47,186 bases of DNA from an uncultured Oscillatoriales cyanobacterium (GCA_903893625.1 CAITND010000109.1:1-47186); one strand, 5' to 3'; counted from the first letter of the stretch, positions 19,391 to 28,336 are shown. Numbers and translations: made by a program. The notes: generated by a model not told the origin, from the sequence alone.

Positions 19391-19632
19391 GGATTTTCAA
19401 AAAGGTTAATAATTTCTTCAGGAAGGGGATCATTAAAATCATCAGGTACAACAAATTCACCTTCACATAAACCGATAGGACGAGGTTCTTTTTTGGGTTT
19501 ATTTGTGGCTATAGGTTTAATTTCAGCAATAGGTTGATCAGCTTGGGTAATAATTAAGCTGTTACCTTCTTGAATCAGTTTAATAAATTCCGATAAGTTT
19601 TGTTGAATCTCATCTATGTTTACGGTAATCAT
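19387..19632 (-). CDS. Phd/YefM-type antitoxin partner of VapC
   Basis: An 81-residue antitoxin beginning MITVNIDEIQQNLSEFIKLIQEG, the usual Phd/YefM N-terminus with its DNA-binding fold, followed by SLIITQADQPIAEIKP and an acidic, Pro-rich toxin-binding tail (FVVPDDFNDPLPEEIINLF). ATG 19632 is preferred because AAGAAAG precedes it and it matches family starts; an upstream in-frame ATG at 19662 would add ten atypical residues. It is the first gene of the operon and is expected to repress it. Confidence 0.9.
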   Translation of the reverse strand: MITVNIDEIQQNLSEFIKLIQEGNSLIITQADQPIAEIKPIATNKPKKEPRPIGLCEGEFVVPDDFNDPLPEEIINLFENP

Positions 19633-19669
19633 GGCGTTTCTTTCTTGATAGTTAACTTTCATATTGATT

Positions 19670-19858
19670 TTATATTGATTTCTTAATTAAGCTATTGTAG
19701 CATGAATTTTTGGAAATGGTATCATTACCAGAACCACTATTGAGAATGTCACTACCACCCAAGGCATTCAGGGTATCATTACCGGAGTTACCATTCAGAA
19801 ATTTTTTCATAAAAACTGAATTTCTTACAATTTTTGAAATACTTTTAAATAGTTTCAA
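19670..19858 (-). pseudogene. Fragment of an RTX (hemolysin-type Ca-binding) gene
   Basis: A 62-codon frame whose middle encodes RTX nonapeptide-like repeats (NGNSGNDTLNALGGSDILNSGSGNDTI) flanked by unrelated sequence. It has no partner domain or secretion signal and overlaps the 3' end of the DUF262 gene by 14 nt. It is most simply a scrap of a larger RTX gene of the kind intact at 9568, left by recombination. An active micro-peptide cannot be excluded. Confidence 0.55.
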
Positions 19859-21812
19859 TTTGCCAATCTTCGGAACTTAATCCGGCTCTTTCAATGGCTT
19901 TTAAGCAAAATGAATTAATATCTTCCGCACATAAGTTAACTTCAATAAAAGCCCCATTTTTTAGTTCTCTGGTGTATCTAAAATTTTGATGATTCCAATT
20001 TACTAAACGAGGATAGTCTATAATAAGTTCCTGAAACTTATCTTCATCTAAGTCAGCAACAACGTTTAGGGTTGTTTCTAATACATCGCGCCAAGTTTTA
20101 ACGGGATATTTTTTGTTAAGTACAGACAATACTGTGGGTTTTGTTCCTCTAACTTTAGCCACAGTATTGTCTTTAACCTCCCCAAAGTCAGGCCATATTT
20201 TCAGACAGATTTCTGCTAAAGATTCTGATCGATCTTCAATATCCTCCTTCTTCCAGGTGATTTTATTTTTAAAATACTCGTTTAATTCTAAATGACTTTC
20301 TAGCAAAATGTCCCGTTTTTTATCAAAAGGTTTATTAGAAAGTTCAGGATTATATCCTGTTAAAGTTAAGTTGCCAAGGGTATGCAGCAACAGTTGGTGA
20401 GTTGTTTCCCAATCTTCGCCTAAAGATTTTTCCCAATCTTTGTTGAGCTTTTGAGGCATAATGTGTTCGATTGAAAGATTATCGAAAGATACCCCTTCTT
20501 TATGACAGAATGATTGTTCGATTGATTCTAAAATTAGTTTGGCTTTTTCTGCCTTAACCCTAGTCGCATACAGTTCCACTTCTTTTAACATCAATTTAAA
20601 CTTATCATCACTGGGATAGTTTTTGTTAGCAAGAATTTCTTTTAACCCATCCATAAAGTTTTTGTCGATTTTTTGTTTAATTTGACTGTATAGAGAAGGA
20701 AACATTTTGTTGAGGGAGTTGGTAGGAAAGTTACAAACAAAACGACGAATAATAAAGTTTTCCAGAATCTTTAAGATTTCTACAAATTCATCAGCAGCAA
20801 ATTTATCGTGGCTGTAATCATCGTAACAATTTAGTAAAAATGGATAGACCGTAGTTAATTCTAGTCTTTTTATTCGCATCAGAAAATTACTAATAGCTTT
20901 GTTGATTTCCTTATTTGGCTCAATCAATTTATTATAGTAGTTGGCAAAATTAGCTAAATCTTCTAAAGATTCTAAAGCATTTTTAGCATTAACCTTATCC
21001 TTTAATGTCAAATAAACTTGATCTTTTTTAACTTCTCGACCCTCTTTCATTAAATAATGACGGATAAATTCAGTCAAATTATCGCCTAAAGCGACTTGCA
21101 TGGGTTCCCAATACTGAGCATAAATTGCCGCCTGTTGTTCCACATGAATTTTCATAAAGAAGTAGTTTCTAATTAAATCAGCTTCACTTAAAGCTTTTCC
21201 TTTCGCATTCAAACTTTCAAAAACCAGGTGCGGATTTTCGTCTGGATCTAAAACAATACTAACTAAGGAAAGACCACTAATAATCACTGTTGTAATTAAA
21301 CTTAATTCAATTTCTCTCTGACGTAATTTTTTATCAAAGAAGCGATAGCACTCATTAATTAAAGATTTATCAGAATTAGGAAAACCTTGATCAATAATGT
21401 GATGAAAATTGCAACGATCTGCCTGAGTAGGTTGTAGCTTATATTTTTCTAATCCTATTTCATAAGGATTAATTAGAATAGTATTATTGATTTTTTCTGC
21501 TATTTTATGTATTTGTTGTTGTTTGGCATGATCCCGAACAACAGCCAATAAAATTAAAATAGTTGTCAGTCTTTGTTGTCCATCAATTAATAAATATTTA
21601 GACACTCCTTCCGGGACAGAAACAGTTTGTAGGGTAACAATAGAACCCATAAAATGAGGTCTTATTGTTTCCTGTTCTGTCAAATCTATTAGATCGTCCC
21701 ATAAATTCTCCCATTCTTGACGTTCCCAGCTATAGAAACGTTGAAATAGGGGAACGAGATATTGTTGGGTTCCTTCTAGGATTTTTTGTAGTTTAGTTTC
21801 CGATGCTTTCAT
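19845..21812 (-). CDS. GmrSD-like DUF262/DUF1524 restriction protein
   Basis: A 655-residue protein with the architecture of GmrSD-type type IV restriction enzymes, which degrade modified (for example glucosylated hydroxymethylcytosine) phage DNA. The N-terminal DUF262 (ParB/Srx-like NTPase fold) shows VPLFQRFYSWE and the hallmark DGQQR (residues 77-81). A helical middle region follows. DUF1524 (about 445-505) carries the His-Me/HNH-type motif SIEHIMPQ and LLHTLGNLTLTGYNPELSN. The last 100 residues form an extra domain (RLVNWNHQNFRYTRELKNGAFIEVNL...). It is transcribed away from the SNF2 helicase gene with a 147-bp gap. Substrate specificity cannot be read from sequence. Confidence 0.88.
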   Translation of the reverse strand: MKASETKLQKILEGTQQYLVPLFQRFYSWERQEWENLWDDLIDLTEQETIRPHFMGSIVTLQTVSVPEGVSKYLLIDGQQRLTTILILLAVVRDHAKQQQIHKIAEKINNTILINPYEIGLEKYKLQPTQADRCNFHHIIDQGFPNSDKSLINECYRFFDKKLRQREIELSLITTVIISGLSLVSIVLDPDENPHLVFESLNAKGKALSEADLIRNYFFMKIHVEQQAAIYAQYWEPMQVALGDNLTEFIRHYLMKEGREVKKDQVYLTLKDKVNAKNALESLEDLANFANYYNKLIEPNKEINKAISNFLMRIKRLELTTVYPFLLNCYDDYSHDKFAADEFVEILKILENFIIRRFVCNFPTNSLNKMFPSLYSQIKQKIDKNFMDGLKEILANKNYPSDDKFKLMLKEVELYATRVKAEKAKLILESIEQSFCHKEGVSFDNLSIEHIMPQKLNKDWEKSLGEDWETTHQLLLHTLGNLTLTGYNPELSNKPFDKKRDILLESHLELNEYFKNKITWKKEDIEDRSESLAEICLKIWPDFGEVKDNTVAKVRGTKPTVLSVLNKKYPVKTWRDVLETTLNVVADLDEDKFQELIIDYPRLVNWNHQNFRYTRELKNGAFIEVNLCAEDINSFCLKAIERAGLSSEDWQIETI

Positions 21813-21959
21813 ATTTTTTAGGTATATTTCAACTAAAATTATTTAAGGCTTGATGTTAATGGTTTACCACTAAGGCTATTTTTCCAGTCCTTTCTCGTCG
21901 GTTGGGTTAACGCAAGAAAACCCAAAATATTTTTCCAGTTACAATTTTATCATATCAAT

Positions 21960-24900
21960 ATGGCAATTTTACATGGAAGTTGGTGCATGACGTCGAAGGG
22001 GTCTTTTTTCCTTTGGGGAGAAACCTGGCGACGAGTCACGTCGGAGTCCTTTTATTCAGAACCAATTTTTCCCTATCCTTTTGCTTTAAATGATACAGAA
22101 TTATTGACTCAACCCTTGTTAAAAAATATTGGATTATCAAATATTCCATCCCAACAAATTATAGCGTTACCAACGAATATTTCTGAATCTGGGGAACTCA
22201 CTCCGATTTATTCTGCTACAACAAATACGTCTCAATGCTATCTTTATCCTTGGCAAATTACGGGAATTTGTCTTAATCCTAAACAAGCATTTCAATTTTT
22301 ACAATCTCTGCCTTTGAGTACCGTGACAACATCTGAATCTAATCTAGGGGAAGATTTACGATTTTGGTCACATATTGCTCGTTGGAGTTTAGATTTATTA
22401 GCTAGATCTAAATTTTTACCCCAATTAATTCAACAATCTGATAAAACCATTATTGCACAATGGCAACCCCTTCTTGATAGTGCTATTGATCAAGCTCGAT
22501 TATTACGATTTGCTAAACAAATGCCAACGGTTTGTCGAATGGTTCAGGAGTTAATAGAAGGTGATATTTTAGCCATTAATTTACCCTTATCTGCTCAGGA
22601 TATTATCATTAATTTTTTAGGAACAATGATTGATGCACAGGTGAGAACTGTTGCTGAAGAAGTCGAAAAGAAAGCCAGTGCTAATGCGATTTTACTTCCC
22701 CCAACTCTACAAGCTTGGTTACAGGGATTAGGGAAAGAAGAAAATATGATTCAGGGGGAATTAACAGAAATAGAATCCTTAGAAACAGCCTTAAAAAATT
22801 GGACTTCTCCCTTACAATATTCTCTATCTGAACAAAATCTATTTTCTACGGCTTTTCATTTACATCCTCCCACAGAAGATGATCCAAATTGGCAATTAGA
22901 ATATTGTCTACAAGCGATTGATGATCCTGAATTTATTGTCAATACTCATATTATTTGGAGTCATCCGGTTGAGTCCTTTCCCTATCGAGGAAGAACGATT
23001 AAACATCCCCAGGAAACCCTGTTAAAAGGCTTAGGACTAGCCTCAAAATTATATCCAGTGATTGAAACCAGTTTACAACAAACTCGTCCCCAAAGCTGTA
23101 GTTTAAATCCGTTACAAGCTTATGAATTTCTGAAAAGTTATGCTTGGCGTTTTACTGATAGTGGATTAGGAGTAATTTTACCTCCTAGTTTAGCAAATCG
23201 AGAGGGTTGGGCAAGTCGATTAGGATTAAGTATTAAAGCAGAAACGCCTAAATTAAAAACGAATGAACGGTTAGGTTTAAAGAGTCTATTAAACTTCAAA
23301 TGGCAATTATCCATTGGCGGACAAACGATGACTAAAGCAGAATTTGATCGCTTAGTTTCTAAAGAAAGTCCGTTAGTAGAAATTAATGGGGAATGGGTAG
23401 AATTACGCGAATCAGATATTAGATCAGCAAAGATATTTTTCAGTCAAAGAAAAGATGAAATGACTCTTTCTTTAGAAGATGCGTTAAGGTTATCAACGGG
23501 AGATACTCAAATGATTGAAAAATTACCCGTTGTTAATTTTGAAGCGGGAGGAAAATTACAGGAATTACTCAATGCTTTAACCAATAATCGCAGTTTAGAA
23601 CCCATTCCAAATCCTAAACATTTTAAAGGAGAATTACGACCCTATCAAGCTAGGGGTGCAGGCTGGTTATCCTTCCTAGAACAATGGGGTTTAGGTGCGT
23701 GTTTAGCTGATGATATGGGATTAGGAAAAACCATAGAATTTATTGCATTTTTACTGCATTTAAAAGAACAAAATAATTTAGAAAATCCTGTATTATTAGT
23801 TTGTCCAACTTCGGTTTTAGGAAATTGGGAACGGGAAGTTAAACGCTTTAGTCCGACTCTAAAAGTAATGGTTCATCATGGCGACAAACGTGCAAAAGGT
23901 AAAAATTTTGCTAAAATAATTCAAGATAAAAATTTAGTGATTACCAGTTATCCATTAACGTTCAGAGATGAGAAAGAATTGCAGGGAGTAACTTGGCAAG
24001 GATTGGTATTAGATGAAGCCCAAAATATTAAAAATCCCGATGCTAAACAATCAAAAACTATTAAAAATATTAACGCATATTTTAAAATAGCGTTAACAGG
24101 AACTCCGGTAGAAAATCGCCTATCGGAATTGTGGTCAATTATGGATTTTTTGAACCCAGGGTATTTAGGACAACGATTGTTTTTTCAACGGCGGTTTGCT
24201 ATTCCCATTGAAAAATATGGGGATACGGACTCTTTAAAGATTTTGCGATCGCTGGTTCAACCTTTTATTTTACGTCGTCTTAAAACGGATAAGGATATTA
24301 TACAAGATTTACCTGAAAAACAGGAAAATACAGTATTTTGTCTATTGACAACTGAACAAGCAACCCTATATCAAAAAATTGTGGATGACTCCTTAGCAAA
24401 AATTGATGATGCGGAAGGAATTCAACGCCGAGGAATGATTTTAGCTTTATTAGTGAAACTAAAACAGGTTTGTAATCATCCAGTTTTAATCGAAGCTAAA
24501 GTTAAAAATAGTAAAAAATCAGAATTAATTAAAACCCAATATTCAGGAAAATTACAACGTTTGACAGAAATGCTAGAGGAGGTTTTAGCAGAAGGTGATC
24601 GCGCTTTAATTTTTACTCAATTTGCAGAATGGGGAAAAGTATTACAACCCTATTTAGAAAATCATTTTCAACGAGAAATATTATTTCTATATGGGAGTAC
24701 CTCAAAAAACAAACGAGAAGAAATGATTGATCGCTTTCAAAATGATCCGCAAGCTCCACCGATTATGATATTATCATTAAAAGCAGGAGGAGTCGGTTTA
24801 AATTTAACCCGTGCGAATCATGTTTTTCATTTTGACCGATGGTGGAACCCAGCCGTTGAAAATCAAGCCACAGATCGAGTATTTAGAATTGGTCAAACTC

Positions 24901-25100
24901 GGAATGTACAAGTGCATAAATTTGTTTGTACTGGAACGTTAGAAGAAAAAATTCATGATTTAATTGAAAGTAAAAAAGCCTTAGCAGAACAAGTAGTAAG
25001 TGCGGGAGAAGATTGGTTAACAGCTTTAGATACCGATCAACTCAGAAATCTATTAATATTAGATCGTAATTCTATTATTGATGAAGAAATACCGTTGTAG
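21960..25100 (+). CDS. SNF2-family DEAD/DEAH helicase
   Basis: A 1046-residue SNF2/RapA-like ATPase, a double-stranded DNA translocase. The N-terminal half, beginning MAILHGSW, is the bacterial SNF2-associated region. The C-terminal half has the full helicase core: LADDMGLGKT (motif I, about residue 582), VLDEAQNIKN (motif II, about 685), LTGTPVENRLSELWS (motif III), ALIFTQF (motif IV), LSLKAGGVGLNLTRANHVFHFDRWWNP (motif V) and QATDRVFRIGQTRNVQVHKF (motif VI). DEAQ in place of DEAH is usual for bacterial members. It is followed after 51 bp by a SWIM protein on the same strand, likely one operon. No clear ribosome binding site precedes ATG 21960. Role is probably nucleoprotein remodelling. Confidence 0.93.
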   Translation: MAILHGSWCMTSKGSFFLWGETWRRVTSESFYSEPIFPYPFALNDTELLTQPLLKNIGLSNIPSQQIIALPTNISESGELTPIYSATTNTSQCYLYPWQITGICLNPKQAFQFLQSLPLSTVTTSESNLGEDLRFWSHIARWSLDLLARSKFLPQLIQQSDKTIIAQWQPLLDSAIDQARLLRFAKQMPTVCRMVQELIEGDILAINLPLSAQDIIINFLGTMIDAQVRTVAEEVEKKASANAILLPPTLQAWLQGLGKEENMIQGELTEIESLETALKNWTSPLQYSLSEQNLFSTAFHLHPPTEDDPNWQLEYCLQAIDDPEFIVNTHIIWSHPVESFPYRGRTIKHPQETLLKGLGLASKLYPVIETSLQQTRPQSCSLNPLQAYEFLKSYAWRFTDSGLGVILPPSLANREGWASRLGLSIKAETPKLKTNERLGLKSLLNFKWQLSIGGQTMTKAEFDRLVSKESPLVEINGEWVELRESDIRSAKIFFSQRKDEMTLSLEDALRLSTGDTQMIEKLPVVNFEAGGKLQELLNALTNNRSLEPIPNPKHFKGELRPYQARGAGWLSFLEQWGLGACLADDMGLGKTIEFIAFLLHLKEQNNLENPVLLVCPTSVLGNWEREVKRFSPTLKVMVHHGDKRAKGKNFAKIIQDKNLVITSYPLTFRDEKELQGVTWQGLVLDEAQNIKNPDAKQSKTIKNINAYFKIALTGTPVENRLSELWSIMDFLNPGYLGQRLFFQRRFAIPIEKYGDTDSLKILRSLVQPFILRRLKTDKDIIQDLPEKQENTVFCLLTTEQATLYQKIVDDSLAKIDDAEGIQRRGMILALLVKLKQVCNHPVLIEAKVKNSKKSELIKTQYSGKLQRLTEMLEEVLAEGDRALIFTQFAEWGKVLQPYLENHFQREILFLYGSTSKNKREEMIDRFQNDPQAPPIMILSLKAGGVGLNLTRANHVFHFDRWWNPAVENQATDRVFRIGQTRNVQVHKFVCTGTLEEKIHDLIESKKALAEQVVSAGEDWLTALDTDQLRNLLILDRNSIIDEEIPL

Positions 25101-25151
25101 CGCTTCAGCGCATCTTATTCTTAATTTAAGTCAATTACAAAGGAGGATAAA

Positions 25152-25976
25152 ATGAGTCAGGAATGGTGGTCACAACAATGGTTAGATTTATTAGATAAAT
25201 ATCGGTTTAAAAAACGGTTAGAACGAGCCAGAAATTATGCGAGACAAGGGAATGTTTTAAATATTGAATTTAAAGAGCAAAAAGTTTTAGCTCAGGTTCA
25301 GGGAACGCAACCGGAACCTTACACGGTTTCCTTTTGGTTAGATATCTTTAGTGATGAAGAATGGGATTATATTATCGCAACTCTATCACAACGGGCAATT
25401 TTTAGTGCTAAATTATTAGCAGGAGAAATGCCACAGGATATTGAGGATGTATTTGCAGCTAATGGGTTAAGATTGTTTCCCTTTTCCTTGGATAATGTTC
25501 ATTCTGAATGCAGTTGTCCAGACAAAGTGAACCCCTGTAAACATATTGGTGCGGTTTATTATATGTTAGGCGATCGCTTCAGTGAAGATCCTTTCGTTTT
25601 ATTTCAACTCCGAGGGAGAACACAGGAACAAATTATTAAGACTTTACGCCAATTGCGAGGTCAAAGTGAAGATGAAATTAATGCTGCAACCGCAGAAGAA
25701 ATAACAGTAAAATCGCACTCTAATTCTCCCAAACTCGATTTATTTTGGAATTACTCTGAACAGCTAGATTCTGCTTTAGTCGTGATTACGCCACCGCCAA
25801 GTAGTGAAACGGTGCTGGATGTTTTAGGTGCTATTCCCTTAGCACCAATCACCGTAACTTATAACAATCATTCGGCTTCATCCGCCACCGATATTGTCAT
25901 GCAATATTTAGAAACGGTGTACAAAAATGTAAGTCAGCAAGCCGTTTTAGTAGCACTCAATCGGGAAGAAACCTAA
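25152..25976 (+). CDS. SWIM zinc-finger protein
   Basis: A 274-residue protein with a SWIM zinc finger, SECSCPDKVNPCKHIGAVYYML (about residues 117-137; CxC...CxH pattern), a nucleic-acid or protein-binding module commonly encoded beside SNF2 helicases. The start is ATG 25152 after AAGGAGGATAAA, a strong ribosome binding site. Acidic N-terminal and variable C-terminal regions carry no other domain I recognise. Pairing with the preceding helicase suggests the two act together on DNA. Confidence 0.9.
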   Translation: MSQEWWSQQWLDLLDKYRFKKRLERARNYARQGNVLNIEFKEQKVLAQVQGTQPEPYTVSFWLDIFSDEEWDYIIATLSQRAIFSAKLLAGEMPQDIEDVFAANGLRLFPFSLDNVHSECSCPDKVNPCKHIGAVYYMLGDRFSEDPFVLFQLRGRTQEQIIKTLRQLRGQSEDEINAATAEEITVKSHSNSPKLDLFWNYSEQLDSALVVITPPPSSETVLDVLGAIPLAPITVTYNNHSASSATDIVMQYLETVYKNVSQQAVLVALNREET

Positions 25977-26002
25977 TTGAAACGTTAACAGAATTTTACA
26001 CT

Positions 26003-26662
26003 TTATGTCTCAAAAACAATTTTACCCACTGATAGGTTCTCAATAGCAGCAATAAGTTCTGAAGGATGAGTAATTAAAGCATCGGGGTGATGTTGCGCTA
26101 AAATTTCGGCAGAATTATATCCCCAACTGACGGCTATACTTTTAATTTTAGATTGTTTAGCTGCATTAATATCTCTAGTTTCATCTCCAATATAAATAGC
26201 GTGTTGGGGTTCTATTTTTTCCTGAGCTAATAACTGATCAATAATTTTATCTTTCCCAAATAGACTAATTCCAGAATAGATATTTATGAAACTGTCTACT
26301 AAATCATAACGGCATAGGATTGTGTTTACATTTATCTTGGAATTAGAGGTAATAATATAAAGAGGATAATTTTGTTCTTGCAATTGTTGCAGAATCTCTG
26401 GAATTGAGGGAAATAAATGAATCAGTTGTAAATCCTGATTTAATTCAGAAATCACTCGCTTCAGTAAAAAAGGCATTTTAAATAGGGAAATCCCCGATTT
26501 TTGAATAATCTGCCAAGAGCTTAAATTTTGAATTTGAGCGAGTGTTTCCGGGTTAGTTGGTAAATAGCCAAATTCCCCAGATAAGCGATTGGTAATTCTC
26601 ACCACCGCGTCCAAGGTATCTGCTAAAGTTCCGTCAAAGTCAAAAATGATAATTTGATTCAT
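26003..26662 (-). CDS. HAD-family phosphatase (phosphoglycolate phosphatase-like)
   Basis: A 219-residue HAD-superfamily hydrolase. Motif I is IFDFDGTLADT (residues about 5-15), motif II the Ser of LYIITSNSK, motif III the Lys of FGKDKII, and motif IV IYIGDETRDINAAK, all intact. A helical cap lies between motifs I and II, as in Gph-like phosphatases. The substrate is unknown. ATG 26662 is chosen since it directly begins MNQIIIFDFDGT; the longer frame to 26746 adds 28 residues unlike any HAD N-terminus. It is convergent with the SWIM gene, with a 26-bp gap. Confidence 0.87.
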   Translation of the reverse strand: MNQIIIFDFDGTLADTLDAVVRITNRLSGEFGYLPTNPETLAQIQNLSSWQIIQKSGISLFKMPFLLKRVISELNQDLQLIHLFPSIPEILQQLQEQNYPLYIITSNSKINVNTILCRYDLVDSFINIYSGISLFGKDKIIDQLLAQEKIEPQHAIYIGDETRDINAAKQSKIKSIAVSWGYNSAEILAQHHPDALITHPSELIAAIENLSVGKIVFET

Positions 26663-27161
26663 ACATTTATAAGGTGTTCTGCCTGGGTTTGAGATTGAAA
26701 TTCCGTATTTTTGAGGAGATACAACAGAAGCGTGATGTACGGGCAATTATTGCTGATATTCCTGATTTTAGATCATACTCACTGTTTTCTGGTGTCATAT
26801 TGTTGAATTTTTATAAAAAATCTGTGATCTTACGGATGCTTAAACGCTCTAATATTAACAATAAAATAATCCGCTAACTCAACCCCCTTTTTGATAAATC
26901 CGCAAAAGCTGTACCCGCTATATATGGAAATTTGGTCAATTCTTTAAATAACAGCTTAGAACTATAAAAGTTTTGTAAAACTTACAAGAATTTTTCAGGA
27001 AACTGGTGACAAAGTAATAGGGTTTGCTATTGTAGTAATAACAGCTTGTATGAATCACTCTGGTTGCTGAGATGTCACCCTCGAAGGAGACACCCAGGAC
27101 AACCGAGTTATCAGTTCAGGGTAAAAGCAGCCAGTAGGACATTCACACACAGGAGTTCCCA
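26663..27161. promoter_or_regulatory. Region between the HAD gene and PEP-CTERM gene 1
   Basis: About 500 bp. The left part has no gene I accept; a weak plus-strand frame at 26674-26877 lacks support. From about 26918 the sequence is homologous to 28093 onward upstream of the second PEP-CTERM gene, so it is duplicated promoter DNA. It includes a palindrome TTGTAA-AAC-TTACAA at 26973-26987 not kept in copy 2, and a structured leader at 27058-27107 that is kept. Confidence 0.6.
27058..27107 (+). promoter_or_regulatory. Conserved structured leader, copy 1
   Basis: The 5' leader of PEP-CTERM gene 1 can fold into an outer stem (CTC 27058-27060 with GAG 27105-27107; GGTTG 27062-27066 with CAACC 27100-27104) and an inner hairpin (TGTC 27073-27076 with GACA 27089-27092; CCT 27079-27081 with AGG 27085-27087). 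The same fold is possible in copy 2 despite substitutions. No riboswitch class is recognised. Confidence 0.5.
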
Positions 27162-27923
27162 ATGAAAACCAGATTCTTCACCACTTTAATCTCAACCTTA
27201 GCTTTAACAGGTGTTTACGCGACCTCTGCTCAAGCATTCACTTTCAAAACCAACTATTCTACAACCGATAAGACAACTTGGACAAAGGACATCACCTTAA
27301 ATTCAGTTGAATTTAACAGTAAAACCTATAGTAATTTCTCCCTAGTAAACAAAGTTGATATTATCCACAATGATCTCTGGACAGAAGGAAATACTGGTGC
27401 GGCTAGTAGCGATAGAGGGGATAATGCTTCAGGAAATGCTGTAGAAGCACCCACAGCAAGCAATTTAGCAGTTTCTCTGGGAAATCTGAACTTAAATAAT
27501 ATTGTGGATTCAGAAGACAACGGCAGTTTCACCCTGGACTTGTTCTTTGCAAAACCAGCGAATAATTTCCTGTTCTTTGAACGGGGTAAGAACAGCAAAC
27601 TGGACGTTCAAGCTGTGCTTACTGATGGCTCATTTGGGAAGGTCGTTAATTTAGATTCAAAAACATGGGAATCTGCTGGCTATAACCTCGATACCACAGA
27701 AATTACGGGTGCTCAAGAAGTAGGATCTTTAGGTCTCAGTTTGTCAAACTTAGGCGTAACCGATGCCAAATCGTTCAAAGGTCTGCGGTTGATCAGCACA
27801 TCGGATTTCAAAGGCCCAGACTTTAAAGTGGTGGGTGTGTCTGTTCCTGAACCCACAACAGTATTAGGTTTAGGTTTAGTCGGCGCTGCTTTAGCAATGT
27901 CTCGTCGCAAAAAAGCTCAATAG
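27162..27923 (+). CDS. PEP-CTERM sorting-domain protein, copy 1
   Basis: A 253-residue exported protein. The N-terminus is a signal peptide (MKTRFFTTLISTLALTGVYA..AQA, cleavage after about residue 25). The C-terminus is a cyanobacterial PEP-CTERM tail: VPEPTTV, a hydrophobic segment, then SRRKKAQ. Exosortase removes this tail during export to the surface. The mature domain is beta-rich with NASGNAVEA and FLFFERG segments and no known catalytic motif. The ribosome binding site CAGGAG lies before ATG 27162. A paralogue follows 1175 bp downstream; the first 122 nt of both genes are identical while internal segments differ. It is followed by its own terminator, so each copy is a separate unit. 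Confidence 0.92.
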   Translation: MKTRFFTTLISTLALTGVYATSAQAFTFKTNYSTTDKTTWTKDITLNSVEFNSKTYSNFSLVNKVDIIHNDLWTEGNTGAASSDRGDNASGNAVEAPTASNLAVSLGNLNLNNIVDSEDNGSFTLDLFFAKPANNFLFFERGKNSKLDVQAVLTDGSFGKVVNLDSKTWESAGYNLDTTEITGAQEVGSLGLSLSNLGVTDAKSFKGLRLISTSDFKGPDFKVVGVSVPEPTTVLGLGLVGAALAMSRRKKAQ

Positions 27924-27969
27924 GGCAGATTCGTTGAATAAATTGACATTAGACATCCATAATTGCTCA

Positions 27970-28010
27970 CCGCCCTGTGCAATGAAAACATGACAGGGCG
28001 GTTTGAATTT
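27970..28010 (+). terminator. Terminator of PEP-CTERM gene 1
   Basis: CCGCCCTGT (27970-27978) pairs with ACAGGGCGG (27993-28001), 14-nt loop, followed by TTTGAATTT. Confidence 0.85.
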
Positions 28011-28065
28011 ATAAATACTAGCAGGGAATACCGGAATAATAGTCACTGAGATCAACCCCGATTTT

Positions 28066-28105
28066 ATCCTATATATATAGGATACTTACCCTATATATAT
28101 AGGTA
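28066..28105. promoter_or_regulatory. Twin CCTATATATATAGG palindromes, 22 bp apart
   Basis: The 14-bp palindrome CCTATATATATAGG occurs at 28068-28081 (extended to 18 bp, 28066-28083) and at 28090-28103. The 22-bp spacing is close to two helical turns, which suits a dimeric regulator binding one face of the DNA. Copy 1 keeps only a degenerate CGCTATATATGG near 26916-26927. Confidence 0.5.
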
Positions 28106-28232
28106 TTTGGTCAATCCTTTAAATAAAGACTGATATCTATAAAGGTTCTGTAAAACTTCCTGGAAGTTTTATAAATGCGTGTGACAAACTGATAGGGTTT
28201 GCTATTATGTTATCAACAGCTTGTATGAATCA

Positions 28233-28282
28233 CTCTGGTTGCTAAGATGTCACCCTCTAAGGCGACACCCAAAACAACAGAG
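28233..28282 (+). promoter_or_regulatory. Conserved structured leader, copy 2
   Basis: The same fold as the copy 1 leader: CTCT (28233-28236) with AGAG (28279-28282), GTTG (28238-28241) with CAAC (28275-28278), TGTC (28248-28251) with GACA (28264-28267), and CCT (28254-28256) with AGG (28260-28262). The substitution CAACCGAG to CAACAGAG moves a bulge but preserves the stem. Confidence 0.5.
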
Positions 28283-28336
28283 TTATAAGTTTAGGGTGAC
28301 AGTAACCAGCAGGATATTCACACAGAGGAGTTCCCG

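Larger units (their letters stand above)
27924..28336. promoter_or_regulatory. Region between the two PEP-CTERM genes
   Basis: It holds, in order, a terminator (27970-28010), paired TATATA palindromes (28066-28105), AT-rich promoter DNA homologous to that upstream of copy 1, and the second structured leader (28233-28282). AGGAG precedes the ATG at 28337. There is no gene. Confidence 0.7.

Noticed and set aside
26674-26877. A 67-codon plus-strand frame upstream of PEP-CTERM gene 1
   Set aside because: It overlaps the HAD gene start, has no ribosome binding site, and matches nothing I recognise; its 3' end is AT-rich promoter-like DNA.
27058-27107. Leader considered as a c-di-GMP, glutamine or ydaO-type riboswitch
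   Set aside because: The conserved core sequences of these classes are absent; only generic stems are present.
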